DNA of 64,000 bases from Arthrobacter liuii (GTDB lineage Bacteria > Actinomycetota > Actinomycetes > Actinomycetales > Micrococcaceae): the NCBI RefSeq assembly GCF_014639275.1, contig NZ_BMFW01000008.1:62660-126659 (forward strand), written 5' to 3'. The translations under genes were made by a program, and so were the position numbers. Below the pieces are notes generated by a model. It saw only the letters and a list, made by a program, of their open reading frames with translations. It was not told where the DNA came from and made no database searches. This document shows positions 33,997-42,684 of this stretch, piece by piece (the first letter of the stretch is position 1; each line of letters starts with the position of its first letter).

Positions 33997-35520
33997 ATGG
34001 CGACGGCGGAGAAGGTGCGGCATTTGAAGGCAACCGAATTGCTGGACGCGGTGGTGGACCCGGGTGCGTTCGTCTCGTGGGACACGGAGCCGCAGCAGCC
34101 ACCGCTGTCCGGGGAGTACGCCAGCGACCTGGCCAGGGCGCGCGAACGCAGCGGCGCCGACGAGTCAGTGATCACCGGTGCCGGGCTCATCCGGGGCCGC
34201 CGGGTGGCACTGATCGTCAGCGAGTTCTCCTTCCTGGCCGGGTCGATCGGCCACGCGGCGGCGCAAAGGATTGTTGCCGCCGTCGAACGCGCCACCGCGG
34301 AGGGACTGCCGCTGCTGGCCGGCCCGGCCTCCGGGGGAACGCGCATGCAGGAAGGAACGCTGGCGTTCCTGTCGATGGTGAAAATCACCGGGGCCGTGCG
34401 GGCGCACCGCCAGGCAGGGCTTCCCTACCTGGTCTACCTGCGGCATCCCACCACCGGCGGCGTCATGGCATCCTGGGGGTCTTTGGGCCACATCAACGTG
34501 GCCGAGCCGGGCGCCCTGCTGGGCTTCCTGGGCCCGCGCGTATACGAAGCGCTGTACGGCGAGGCGTTTCCGGAGAACGTGCAGGTGGCGGAGAACCTCT
34601 TCCACAAGGGACTGATAGACGCCGTTGTGGAACCCGAAGACTTGGCGGACCTGGTGGGCCGGGCGCTGGACATCCTGGCTGCAGAGGAGCGCGTTGGTGT
34701 CGGCGCCACCGTGCCGGCCCCGCCTGAAACCCTGGATGTCCGGCCCTCGACTGTTGACGCCTGGACGTCCATCGGGATATCCCGCCGGCCGCGGCGGCCG
34801 GACCTGCGCCTGCTGCTGAAGTTCGGCGCCAGCGACGCCCTGCCCCTCAACGGAACCGGGCAGGGGGAGAAGGACCCGGGGCTGCTGCTGGCACTGGCAC
34901 GCTTTGGCAGCCAGTCCTGCATCGTGCTGGGGCACGCGCGCCCGCTGCGGAAGGACGCCGCGGGCATGGGCCCGGGGTCACTGCGTGAGGCGCGTCGGGG
35001 CATGAAGCTGGCGGAGGAACTGCGGTTGCCCCTGCTCACGGTCATCGACACCGCCGGCGCAGCCCTTTCGCAGGAGGCGGAGGAGGGCGGGCTTGCCGGG
35101 GAGATTGCACGCTCGCTGCACGAACTGATCGGGCTCGAATCGCCGTCGGTCTCTGTGTTGCTTGGCCAGGGTGCCGGCGGAGGGGCCCTGGCGCTGCTGC
35201 CCGCGGACAGGACCATCGCCGCCCAGCACAGCTGGCTGTCGCCGCTGCCCCCGGAAGGCGCCAGTGCCATCGTGCACCGGACCACCGCCTTTGCCCCCGC
35301 CATGGCGCAGGCGCAGGGGGTAAACGTCGCCGCGCTGTACGCGAACGGCCTGGTGGACCACGTCGTGGATGAGCGCGATGACGCCTCACTGGAGCCGCGC
35401 GAATTCTGCACCCGGATGGCGCGGGCCATCGAGTACGAACTGGGCTCCGTGGCCGGCCGTCCGGTGCCTGAGCTCGTGGCTGCCCGGGCCCATAAGTTCG
35501 CGACCCTGGGCGCCCCTTAG
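33997..35520 (+). CDS. carboxyltransferase (fused AccD/AccA-like beta and alpha halves)
   Basis: The product has 507 residues with two crotonase-fold halves. The first (about 1-260) resembles AccD: GPASGGTRMQEGTLAFLSMVKITGA and HPTTGGVMASWGSLGHINVAEPGALLGFLGPRVYE. The second (about 265-500) resembles AccA: GMGPGSLREARRGMKLAEEL, TVIDTAGAALSQEAEEGG and LGQGAGGGALALLPAD. No cysteine zinc finger precedes the first half, unlike E. coli AccD. Neither biotin carboxylase nor biotin carrier is encoded nearby. It may serve an acyl-CoA carboxylase with partners elsewhere, or, next to a CoA-transferase and a malonate-type permease, work in decarboxylation in the manner of MdcDE. The start is two bases after the CoA-transferase stop. 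Confidence 0.88.
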   Translation: MATAEKVRHLKATELLDAVVDPGAFVSWDTEPQQPPLSGEYASDLARARERSGADESVITGAGLIRGRRVALIVSEFSFLAGSIGHAAAQRIVAAVERATAEGLPLLAGPASGGTRMQEGTLAFLSMVKITGAVRAHRQAGLPYLVYLRHPTTGGVMASWGSLGHINVAEPGALLGFLGPRVYEALYGEAFPENVQVAENLFHKGLIDAVVEPEDLADLVGRALDILAAEERVGVGATVPAPPETLDVRPSTVDAWTSIGISRRPRRPDLRLLLKFGASDALPLNGTGQGEKDPGLLLALARFGSQSCIVLGHARPLRKDAAGMGPGSLREARRGMKLAEELRLPLLTVIDTAGAALSQEAEEGGLAGEIARSLHELIGLESPSVSVLLGQGAGGGALALLPADRTIAAQHSWLSPLPPEGASAIVHRTTAFAPAMAQAQGVNVAALYANGLVDHVVDERDDASLEPREFCTRMARAIEYELGSVAGRPVPELVAARAHKFATLGAP

Positions 35521-35541
35521 GGGAACAGGCGCCCCTGGCAG

Positions 35542-35997
35542 CTACCTCCGCTGCCGGACCCTGGACCGGTGGGCGTTCCTGCGCAGCTGCAGGATGCGCG
35601 CGCCGCCTGCTGCGGCCACCAGCACGCCACCGCTGACGGCGGCGATGAACAGCGCCATGCCCAGCGGGACCGAACCCTCGAAGCCAAGGAACTTCACCAG
35701 GGCCAGCTCCTGGTTCTGCAGGATGAAGATGATCAGCAGGATCAGCAGCACCAGGGCGGCCACCACTGCTGCCCAGATGACACCGGTGCGCGTGACTTTG
35801 CGTTCAGGGGTCCCGTCGGCCGTGCGCGCGGGGCCGGTCCCGGCGGCCGGTGTGCCCGGCTGGCCCGTTGAGTAGGACGGGGCGTTGCTGTACGTCACGT
35901 TCCGGTCTGCTGACGGCTGGTCCGCGTTCGACGGCGGCGGGCCGGCTTCCGTCTCCGGCCGTCGGTCCGGTCCTGGCGTGTACTGTCCTGCGCTCAT
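35542..35997 (-). CDS. LapA domain (DUF1049) membrane protein
   Basis: The product has 151 residues. A 65-residue polar, Pro/Thr-rich N-terminal tail precedes two membrane helices (VIWAAVVAALVLLILLIIFILQNQ at about 73-96 and LGMALFIAAVSGGVLVAAAGGARI). The LapA signature FILQNQELALVKFLGFEGSVPLG joins them. The C-terminus is a basic cluster (RRNAHRSRVRQRR) on the cytoplasmic side. In Gram-negatives LapA helps lipopolysaccharide assembly; in actinobacteria the role is unknown. It converges on the carboxyltransferase gene with 21 bases between. Confidence 0.85.
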   Translation of the reverse strand: MSAGQYTPGPDRRPETEAGPPPSNADQPSADRNVTYSNAPSYSTGQPGTPAAGTGPARTADGTPERKVTRTGVIWAAVVAALVLLILLIIFILQNQELALVKFLGFEGSVPLGMALFIAAVSGGVLVAAAGGARILQLRRNAHRSRVRQRR

Positions 35998-36138
35998 GCT
36001 TTGTCCCCTTTCCCAGAATGCTAAGCATGCTTACCGTTCAACCATAGACGCCGGTGTTGCCGCAGCACAACGACCGGCGCGACGGGATGCTGGTTCTGGG
36101 ACTGTCAGGGGCAGCCTGCAGGAGGCGGTGACCGTGGG

Positions 36139-36196
36139 GGAGGGGTCCTCACTGAGAACCCCTCCTGACTTAGGTCCGGGTTGTTTGCCCGGACCT
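36139..36196. terminator. tandem hairpins at the end of the small gene at 36196
   Basis: GGAGGGGT (36139-36146) pairs with ACCCCTCC (36158-36165), and AGGTCCGGG (36172-36180) pairs with CCCGGACCT (36188-36196) around TTGTTTG. The second stem ends on the first base of the TGA stop (36196-36198) of the minus-strand small gene. The pair probably ends that transcript. Confidence 0.6.
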
Positions 36197-36399
36197 CAGA
36201 CCCTCTCCTTGCTCCGTTCGGCAGATGGGGTGCGCGGCGCAGGCGTCCTGCGCCAGCTGGGGAAGGCCCAGAACGTGAAATTCTGTGCCTTTACCGGCTC
36301 CTCCGGAGTTTCCGCAGGGGTTTCCGGTTCCGCTTCAGGCCGGCGCTTGGTTTCCTTCCTTGCGCCCCACCCAAAGTCCTTGTTCGATGCGTAGCACAT
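36196..36399 (-). CDS. small conserved-looking hypothetical protein
   Basis: The product has 67 residues and a strong ribosome site (TAAGGAGGT) five bases before the ATG at 36399; a GTG immediately upstream is too close. The N-terminus MCYASNKDFGWGARKE looks structured, with one Cys and aromatic residues, and resembles short actinobacterial proteins starting MCYAS. The rest is a Pro/Glu-rich linker and a Trp-rich patch (NFTFWAFPSWRR). No membrane helix or known domain is visible, and the function is unknown. A hairpin overlaps its stop codon. Confidence 0.65.
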   Translation of the reverse strand: MCYASNKDFGWGARKETKRRPEAEPETPAETPEEPVKAQNFTFWAFPSWRRTPAPRTPSAERSKERV

Positions 36400-36536
36400 C
36401 ACGGACCTCCTTATGGTGACTGCCCTTTAATCGTCCTCCTGCCCGGCGCGGGAGTCGAGTAGGGCAAAGGGCAAATGTCCTTGAGGCACGGGCGCAGTCC
36501 CGCCGGCGGCCTTCGAAGGCAGGCCGCTCGGATGTG

Positions 36537-36764
36537 CTAGCTGCCGCCGGCCACTACGTCCTCCGCCTCCTGCGGGCGGTGGAACTCGCAGGGCCCCTGA
36601 TGGCGGAGGGGGAGGAGGCAGGTCCGGCCCGTGGGCAGGTGGACCAGCGCGCAGCGGCCGGCCATGGCCAGGTCCTCCCTGACGTTGGAGTTGCTCAGGT
36701 CCGGCCGTCCGTCGTCTGCTGTGTCGGTGGTTCCGGCGCTCACGGCATGATGTTCAGCATTCAT
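36537..36764 (-). CDS. small hypothetical protein with Cys/His motif
   Basis: The product has 75 residues. After a Thr/Asp-rich start it carries C-(9)-C-LPLRHQGPC-F-H, three cysteines and nearby histidines that could hold a metal ion. A GAGGAGT site precedes the ATG at 36764. I know of comparable short actinobacterial proteins with a C-x-LP-x-RHxGPC pattern but not of a function. It stands alone between the amidase gene and the small gene at 36196, all on the minus strand. Confidence 0.55.
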   Translation of the reverse strand: MNAEHHAVSAGTTDTADDGRPDLSNSNVREDLAMAGRCALVHLPTGRTCLLPLRHQGPCEFHRPQEAEDVVAGGS

Positions 36765-36897
36765 TGTGGGGCAACTCCTCGTCGGGCGGAGGGCGGGTGG
36801 AAGGTGCTGAAGCGTGCCGTTCCAGTCTGCGCTGCGGGGGTTACGGGCGGGTTAAGCCGGCGTTAGGGTCACGTCAACAACAGCACCCAAGGTTTCC

Positions 36898-38304
36898 CTA
36901 GTAGCCCAGTTGGTGCGCCACCTGCAGGAGGAGGGCTTCCGATCCCATCGGACCCACCAGTTGGATTCCCATGGGAAGTCCGGTGCCGGTAGCGCCGCCG
37001 GTCCAGTGCACGGGGATGGTTATGGCCGGCAGCCCGCAAACATTCACCATGGAGGACCACGGGGCGTATTCGCACTGCTTCCGGTAGTCGCCGTCGGCAT
37101 CCCCTGGCCATTGCGCCGACGGCCAGCGGTCACCGCCGTGCGCAGTGCCGGTGAACCAGCCGACCGGCCGCGGCGTCTGTGCCAATGCGGGCATCAGCAT
37201 CAGGTCCCACTGCCCGTACTGAGTCACGGTGTCGTGCTGGAACTGGCGCAGGAACGCCAAGGCCTCGGCAAGCTTGGCAGGGCTCCGCTGCTGGGCGCGC
37301 CGCCGGAAGGTCCGGGTCAGGGGTGCCAGCAGTGCCTCCCGCCTGGGATTGATCCGGGCCGCGCCCACTCCCGCGGTCCAGGCGGTGGTGAAGGCGTCCG
37401 GGTAGCGGTTGTCGTAGCGGATGGCCGCGTCGCTGGTGGCATGGGCAGCCCCCTCCAGCAGCTTTTCGCCGATCCGGAGCGCGTCCAGTGCCTCCTGGTC
37501 CGGCGTGAAGGGGAACGTGCTGGACCACGGACTGTCCAGCGTGACGCCGATCCGCAGCCGCGGCGGCTCCTTCCTTACTGCCGCCAGGTAGCCGCCTCCC
37601 GGCACCAGGACGTCCATCATCAGCGCGGCGTCCTCCGCGCTCCGGGCAAGGGGGCCGGGCGCCACCAGCCGCGCAGGGTCCCCGGCGCTTTCCCCTGCCG
37701 CCACCAGCCCGCGGCCCGGCTTCAGCCCCACCAGGCCGCACGCGGCGGCTGGTATTCGGACTGATCCGCCGCCGTCGGTGCCCGGGGCAAACGGCAGCAG
37801 CCCTGCCGCCACGGCGGCCGCGCTGCCGCCGGAGGAACCTCCCGAACTCCTGCTGGGTGCATGGGGATTGCGCGACGGCGGTGCGATGCGGTTTTCGCTG
37901 TAGGCCGTCAGTCCGAATTCGGGCACCTGGGTCTTGCCCAGCGGGACGACGCCGGCGTCCTTGAAGAGGGAAACCAGCGGAGCGTCCGCCGGGGCAGGTT
38001 TGTGGGCCAGGGCCGCACTTCCGTGCGTGGTCACCACACCGGCTACGTCGGTGAGGTCCTTGAAGGCGAGTGGCATGCCGTGCAGCAAGGGCAGGTCATC
38101 GGCGTCGGCGCGGGACCGCAGGGCATCGGCGGCCCGTGCCTGCTCCATTGCCTGGTCCGCCGTCACCGTGACGAAGGCGCCGAGAAGGGGGTTCTGGTGC
38201 TCGATCCGGGCGAGGAAATGGGCGGTGGCATCAGTGGCGGACACTGTTCCACTCCGCAGGAGGTCCCGCAGGGCCAGCGCTGGGAGTTCGTGGAGTTCAG
38301 CCAC
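36898..38304 (-). CDS. amidase (amidase signature family)
   Basis: The product has 468 residues. The Ser-cisSer-Lys triad is visible: Lys82 in PLAFKDLTD, Ser157 in the signature SSGGSSGGSAAAVAAG, and Ser181 in TDGGGSVRIPA. The C-terminus is family-like (VNVCGLPAITIPVHWTGG). Such enzymes hydrolyse amides, from indoleacetamide to short aliphatic or aryl amides, and the sequence also resembles GatA, but there is no gatB or gatC nearby, so a catabolic role is more likely. It is cytoplasmic and monocistronic. The substrate is unknown. Confidence 0.92.
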   Translation of the reverse strand: MAELHELPALALRDLLRSGTVSATDATAHFLARIEHQNPLLGAFVTVTADQAMEQARAADALRSRADADDLPLLHGMPLAFKDLTDVAGVVTTHGSAALAHKPAPADAPLVSLFKDAGVVPLGKTQVPEFGLTAYSENRIAPPSRNPHAPSRSSGGSSGGSAAAVAAGLLPFAPGTDGGGSVRIPAAACGLVGLKPGRGLVAAGESAGDPARLVAPGPLARSAEDAALMMDVLVPGGGYLAAVRKEPPRLRIGVTLDSPWSSTFPFTPDQEALDALRIGEKLLEGAAHATSDAAIRYDNRYPDAFTTAWTAGVGAARINPRREALLAPLTRTFRRRAQQRSPAKLAEALAFLRQFQHDTVTQYGQWDLMLMPALAQTPRPVGWFTGTAHGGDRWPSAQWPGDADGDYRKQCEYAPWSSMVNVCGLPAITIPVHWTGGATGTGLPMGIQLVGPMGSEALLLQVAHQLGY

Positions 38305-38505
38305 GGTGGCGGGCCTCCGTCTGCGGGCCGGCGTTCCGGCGGGGACATGCCGGCGGCGCGGAAGGGGCGGTCAGCGGCTGGGACATGGAACCTCCTGGGG
38401 CTTTCTCCAGCCTAACCCGCAGGGTTTTTCCTGACCCGGTCAAGGTGGAAGGGGGAGGAAGGGCTAGGCTTAAACCTGACTCTGATCCGCCAAGACAGGA
38501 CTCCG

Positions 38506-38832
38506 ATGAGTGATTTCCATACCGTCCCCGTCCATGACATCCCCGCTGACGCCGTGATCCTGGACGTTCGGGAGGACTATGAGTGGGTCGCCGGACACGC
38601 TGACAGCGCCGTCCACATCCCCATGGACCAGATCCCGGCCCGGCTGGACGAAATCGACCCGGACGAGGACGTCTATGTCATTTGCCGCACGGGCGGCCGG
38701 TCCCTCCGCGTTGCCCAGTGGCTCACCGGCCAGGGGTACACCGCCATAAACGTCTCCGGCGGAATGGACCAGTGGCTGGAATCCGGCAAACCCTTGGTCT
38801 CTGACAACGGACTCAAACCGCTGGTGCTTTAG
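38506..38832 (+). CDS. rhodanese-like domain protein
   Basis: The product has 108 residues, a single rhodanese domain. The active-site loop is VICRTGGRS with Cys60; VREDYEWVAGHADSAVHIPM is the CH2A/B motif. The loop length of six residues points to a sulfurtransferase rather than a Cdc25-like phosphatase. Its stop overlaps the GTG of the prephenate dehydratase gene by one base, so the two are coupled, although no metabolic link is known. Confidence 0.92.
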   Translation: MSDFHTVPVHDIPADAVILDVREDYEWVAGHADSAVHIPMDQIPARLDEIDPDEDVYVICRTGGRSLRVAQWLTGQGYTAINVSGGMDQWLESGKPLVSDNGLKPLVL

Positions 38833-39812
38833 TGCCAGGTACGTCCCGCACCTACGCCTTCCTGGGCCCGGAAGGCACGTTCACCGAGGCTGCCCTGCTC
38901 CAGGTACCTGACGCACTTCAGGCAGTGCGGGTTCCGGCGTCGAACGTCAATGCGGCCCTTGACGCCGTGCGTGACAGTGTGGCCGACGCCGCCATGGTGC
39001 CTATCGAGAACTCGGTGGAGGGCGGCGTCACCGCCACGCTGGATGCCATTGCCACGGGCCAGGAGCTGTGGATCATCCGCGAGGTCCTGGTTCCCATCAG
39101 CTTTGTCCTGGTGGCCAGGACTGGCGTGCGCTTGGAGGACGTGCGGCGGGTATCCACGCACGGCCACGCGTGGGCGCAGTGCCGGCTGTGGATGGACAAA
39201 AACATGCCCGGTGCGGAATACGTCCCAGGCTCCTCCACCGCCGCTTCCGCCGTGGGGCTGCTGGACGGGGACTGCCAGTACGACGCAGCCATCTGTGCGC
39301 CGCTGGTCGCCCGTGAGCATGAGGGGCTGTCGGTACTGGCGGAGAACATCGGGGACAACCCGGGTGCGGTGACCCGATTCGTCCTGGTCAGCCGGCCGGG
39401 CGCGCTGCCGGCACGCACCGGAGCGGACAAGACGACGGTGGTTGTCCCGCTGCCCGAAGACCGTCCGGGCGCGCTCATGGAGATCGTGGACCAGTTCGCC
39501 AGCCGCGGGGTAAACCTCAGCCGGATCGAATCCCGCCCCACCGGCCAGTACCTGGGCCACTATTTCTTCAGCATCGACGCCGACGGCCACGCCGGCGAGG
39601 CGAGGGTGGCGGACGCCTTGGCAGGGCTGCACCGCATCAGCCCGGGGACCCGCTTTCTGGGCTCGTACAGCAGGGCGGACAGGCAATCCACGCCGGTGCC
39701 GGCGCACACCTCGGATGAAGCTTTCTCGGCAGCCCAATCGTGGGTTGAATCCATACTCGCCGCGGAATCCCTCGCAGGTGAAAACGGTTCCGGAGCTTCG
39801 CCCAAAGCGTAG
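38832..39812 (+). CDS. pheA: prephenate dehydratase
   Basis: The product has 326 residues. The dehydratase domain starts YAFLGPEGTFTEAAL and includes VPIENSVEGGVTATLD and the TRF motif (GAVTRFVLVSR). An ACT regulatory domain covers about residues 205-285 (LPEDRPGALMEIVDQFASRGVNLSRIESRPT with the ESRP phenylalanine-binding motif). It makes phenylpyruvate from prephenate in phenylalanine synthesis and should be feedback-inhibited by phenylalanine. The start is GTG, overlapping the rhodanese stop. A 40-residue C-terminal tail is not part of the usual domains. Confidence 0.95.
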   Translation: MPGTSRTYAFLGPEGTFTEAALLQVPDALQAVRVPASNVNAALDAVRDSVADAAMVPIENSVEGGVTATLDAIATGQELWIIREVLVPISFVLVARTGVRLEDVRRVSTHGHAWAQCRLWMDKNMPGAEYVPGSSTAASAVGLLDGDCQYDAAICAPLVAREHEGLSVLAENIGDNPGAVTRFVLVSRPGALPARTGADKTTVVVPLPEDRPGALMEIVDQFASRGVNLSRIESRPTGQYLGHYFFSIDADGHAGEARVADALAGLHRISPGTRFLGSYSRADRQSTPVPAHTSDEAFSAAQSWVESILAAESLAGENGSGASPKA

Positions 39813-39906
39813 GCAAATGCCCTCCGAAGTACTTCCGCGGGATGTGGACAATGCGTATGCTTGCCTGATCCACACGGGGTATGGCCCCTGATGAAGGGAG
39901 CGGGTC

Positions 39907-40110
39907 ATGACCAGCAGCACTGACAACGACGGCCAGGGGATGATCGTCAACCCCAAGCCGGCCTCAGACAACCAGGACTGGGACGGGGACGATGCGGACC
40001 GTGCTGACCGCCTGCGCTTCGAAGAGGAGCAGGCCATGATCCGCGAGCAATCAGAAGCGCATGCTGCCGCCAAGGCCCGCGCGGAGGCGGAGAAGGAAAC
40101 CGGCTCGTGA
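39907..40110 (+). CDS. small acidic helical protein
   Basis: The product has 67 residues. It starts at an ATG after GAAGGGAGCGG and ends with a charged, probably coiled-coil helix (RLRFEEEQAMIREQSEAHAAAKARAEAEKE). The N-terminal 30 residues are acidic and disordered. No cysteine, membrane segment or known motif is seen. It lies 94 bases after pheA and converges on the lipid kinase gene. It is unrecognised; a role is not inferable. Confidence 0.6.
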   Translation: MTSSTDNDGQGMIVNPKPASDNQDWDGDDADRADRLRFEEEQAMIREQSEAHAAAKARAEAEKETGS

Positions 40111-40145
40111 CCAAAGCTACTGTCCTATTTGATCACCGCGCTGCG

Positions 40146-41240
40146 TCAGCCGCCGGGCTTGGTTGCCGCGGCTCCCGCGCCGCCGGGTACCAGGCCTTTG
40201 ACCCTGACCAGGAGTGACCGCGGCTCCACCTGGACCGTAAGCTGCGTGGCTTCCCCCGACGTATCGCCGTCGATCTGTGTGGGCATCGGTTCGGGGCACT
40301 TGATGACAATCCTGGTTGACCGGTAGACGGTCATGATGGGCAGCTTCCCGCTGTGCTTGAACATGATCTTCACGTACATCAGCAGCCAGCCAAAGGCGCT
40401 GCGGGGGCTCATCACCACAACATCGAGCATTCCGTCGTCGATCATGGCCTGCGGAATGAAGTCGATGCCGCCTGGAACCAGGCCGCAGTTGGCGAAAAGC
40501 ACGCTGCGGATGTTCCGGACCTGCTCCGGGCTTCCGTCCAGCACAATGGAAACCTTCTTCCGCCGCCCCGGCAGGTGGCGCACGCCCGCCTCCGTGTACG
40601 CGAGCCAGCCCACGGCCTTCTTCAGCCCCGCGTTGGTGTCCGCCAGGACCTCGGCGTCCATGCCGATCCCCGCGATCACCAGGAAGAGGTGCTCGGAGTA
40701 GTGGCCCGTACGGGAATTCTCAATGGCCATCCGTGCGGTGTCGATGTAGCGCTGGCGGCCGAAAAGCGCTGTCTGGACGTTGCCGTGGAGGTCGCCCACA
40801 TCCAGGTCCAGATTCCGGGCCAGCAGGTTGCCGGTGCCCAGCGGGATCAAACCCATGGCAACATCGGTGTGCGCCAGGGCTTCGGCCACCACGCGGACCG
40901 TGCCGTCGCCGCCGCCTACAAGGACGACGTCAGGCTTGCCGGCAAGGGCGGCCTGCATCTGCGAGAAGCCGGGATCCTCCGCCGTCGTCTCGAAAAAGAC
41001 GGGTTCTTCCCACCCGGCCGCCAGGCAAGCCCTGTGGATGGCGGCCCTCGCTTCATCGGCCCGCGCCTTGATGGGGTTCAGGACGACGGCCACGCGCTGC
41101 TGCGCCAGTCCTGAGTCGTAGGCATCCCCGGCCACGGCGCTGCGCACGTGCAGAGCTTTGAGGCGCCGCACCCCCCACCAACTGGATGTGGCGAAGGCAA
41201 GCGCCACCGCAATCAGCAGGTAGAGAATCCAGTCGCTCAT
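40146..41240 (-). CDS. diacylglycerol kinase-like lipid kinase
   Basis: The product has 364 residues of the DAGK/YegS/BmrU family. The ATP-binding GGGDGT motif is in [18 protein letters not shown] (near residue 110), with PLGTGNLLARNL and the later GLVPGGIDFIPQAMIDDGMLDVVV. The first 25 residues are a membrane-anchoring helix (WILYLLIAVALAFATSSWWG), so it acts at the inner face of the membrane and phosphorylates diacylglycerol or a related lipid. It is divergent from serS, with 88 bases between starts. Confidence 0.92.
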   Translation of the reverse strand: MSDWILYLLIAVALAFATSSWWGVRRLKALHVRSAVAGDAYDSGLAQQRVAVVLNPIKARADEARAAIHRACLAAGWEEPVFFETTAEDPGFSQMQAALAGKPDVVLVGGGDGTVRVVAEALAHTDVAMGLIPLGTGNLLARNLDLDVGDLHGNVQTALFGRQRYIDTARMAIENSRTGHYSEHLFLVIAGIGMDAEVLADTNAGLKKAVGWLAYTEAGVRHLPGRRKKVSIVLDGSPEQVRNIRSVLFANCGLVPGGIDFIPQAMIDDGMLDVVVMSPRSAFGWLLMYVKIMFKHSGKLPIMTVYRSTRIVIKCPEPMPTQIDGDTSGEATQLTVQVEPRSLLVRVKGLVPGGAGAAATKPGG

Positions 41241-41328
41241 GGTGGTTCAACACTAGCCCGGCGGATGGCGGCCGGGGGCACCGAGCCGGCTGCCCGCCGT
41301 CGTGCGCGGTATTGGATACCCTTGTCTG

Positions 41329-42609
41329 GTGATCGACGTAAAAGACCTCAGCGAAAACCCGGACAAGTTCCGTGCCAGCCAGCACGCCCGCGGCGCGGAC
41401 GAATCAGTGGTGGACGCGATCATCTCCGCGGATTCAGCCCGCCGCGCGGCCCTGCTCCGCTTCGAGAACCTCCGCGCGGAGCAGAACGTGTTTGGCAAGA
41501 AGGTGGCGAAGGCCAAGGGCGAGGAGAAGCAGGCGCTGCTGGCTGAGGTCAAGGAGCTGGCCAACTCCGTCAAGGCAGCCTCCGCAGAGGCCGATGCCGC
41601 GCAGATCAAGCAGGAAGAACTGCTGCGCACCATCCCCAACCTGGTGGAGGACGGCGTTCCCGAGGGCGGCGAGGACGACTACGTTGTGGTCAAGACCGTC
41701 GGCACCCCGCGCGAGTTCCCGGACTTCGAACCGCGTGACCACCTGGAGATCGGTGAGCTGATCGGCGCGATCGACATGGAACGCGGCGCCAAGGTCTCCG
41801 GCGCCCGGTTCTACTTCCTGCGCGGTGTGGGTGCGCGGCTGGAGATGGCACTGCTGCAGATGGCTATGGACCAGGCCATCCAGGCAGGCTTCATCCCCAT
41901 GATCACGCCCACGCTGGTGCGTCCCGAGACCATGCAGGGCACGGGCTTCGATGTAAAGCACGACGCCGAGATCTACCGTCTTGCCGAAGACGACCTTTAC
42001 CTTGTGGGCACCTCCGAGGTTGCGTTGGCCGGGTACCACGCAGACGAAATCCTGGACTTCTCTGCCGGCCCCATCCGCTACGCGGGCCAGAGTTCCTGCT
42101 ACCGCCGCGAGGCCGGTTCGCACGGCAAGGACACCCGCGGCATCATCCGCGTGCACCAGTTCAACAAGGTGGAGATGTTCATCTACACCACCGTCGAGGA
42201 GGCCGCCGCCGAGCACCAGCGGCTCCTGGCGTGGGAAGAGGAGATGCTGGCCAAGTGCGAGCTGCCGTACCGGGTGATCGACACCGCGGCCGGCGACCTC
42301 GGCATGTCCGCCGCACGGAAGTACGACTGCGAAGCCTGGGTCCCCACGCAGGGCGCGTACCGCGAGCTGACCTCCACCTCCAACTGCACCACGTTCCAGG
42401 CCCGGCGCCTGAACATCCGTGAGCGCATGGTGAACGCCGAAGGCGCCGCCAAGGGCACCCGCGCGGTGGCCACCCTCAACGGCACCCTGGCCACTACCCG
42501 CTGGATCGTGGCGCTGCTGGAGCACCACCAGAACGCGGACGGCTCCGTCAACGTGCCCAAGGCGCTGCAGAAGTACCTGGGCGGCCTCGAGGTCCTCCCG
42601 GTCCTCTAG
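41329..42609 (+). CDS. serS: seryl-tRNA synthetase
   Basis: The product has 426 residues. The N-terminal coiled-coil arm that reads the tRNA spans about residues 30-105 ([39 protein letters not shown]). Class II motif 2 is [27 protein letters not shown] and motif 3 [18 protein letters not shown]. The GTG at 41329 gives the standard N-terminus ([18 protein letters not shown]); the frame opens nine codons earlier. It charges tRNA-Ser with serine, and also tRNA-Sec where present. A hairpin element begins ten bases after its stop. Confidence 0.97.
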   Translation: MIDVKDLSENPDKFRASQHARGADESVVDAIISADSARRAALLRFENLRAEQNVFGKKVAKAKGEEKQALLAEVKELANSVKAASAEADAAQIKQEELLRTIPNLVEDGVPEGGEDDYVVVKTVGTPREFPDFEPRDHLEIGELIGAIDMERGAKVSGARFYFLRGVGARLEMALLQMAMDQAIQAGFIPMITPTLVRPETMQGTGFDVKHDAEIYRLAEDDLYLVGTSEVALAGYHADEILDFSAGPIRYAGQSSCYRREAGSHGKDTRGIIRVHQFNKVEMFIYTTVEEAAAEHQRLLAWEEEMLAKCELPYRVIDTAAGDLGMSAARKYDCEAWVPTQGAYRELTSTSNCTTFQARRLNIRERMVNAEGAAKGTRAVATLNGTLATTRWIVALLEHHQNADGSVNVPKALQKYLGGLEVLPVL

Positions 42610-42619
42610 GCACCATTAC

Positions 42620-42684
42620 AACTCCCCGCCCCGTGGACTTTTCCTCCCGTCACGCACGGGGGTCTTGTCCACAGGGCGGGGTTT
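42620..42684. repeat. GC-rich hairpin element, copy 2 (minus orientation)
   Basis: CCCCGCCC (42624-42631) / GGGCGGGG (42674-42681), GTGGAC (42633-42638) / GTCCAC (42667-42672) and CCCGT / ACGGG around loop CACGC. Its reverse complement matches copies 1 and 4, including GCGTGA. It follows serS and contains the last codons and stop of the AbiEi/DUF559-like gene at 42650. Confidence 0.7.

Noticed and set aside
35542-38304. Genomic island with small genes
   Set aside because: Base composition and codon use look like the surroundings and no integration signs are present.
36898-38304. GatA subunit of the tRNA amidotransferase
   Set aside because: No gatB or gatC adjacent, and the C-terminal half is of the general amidase type.
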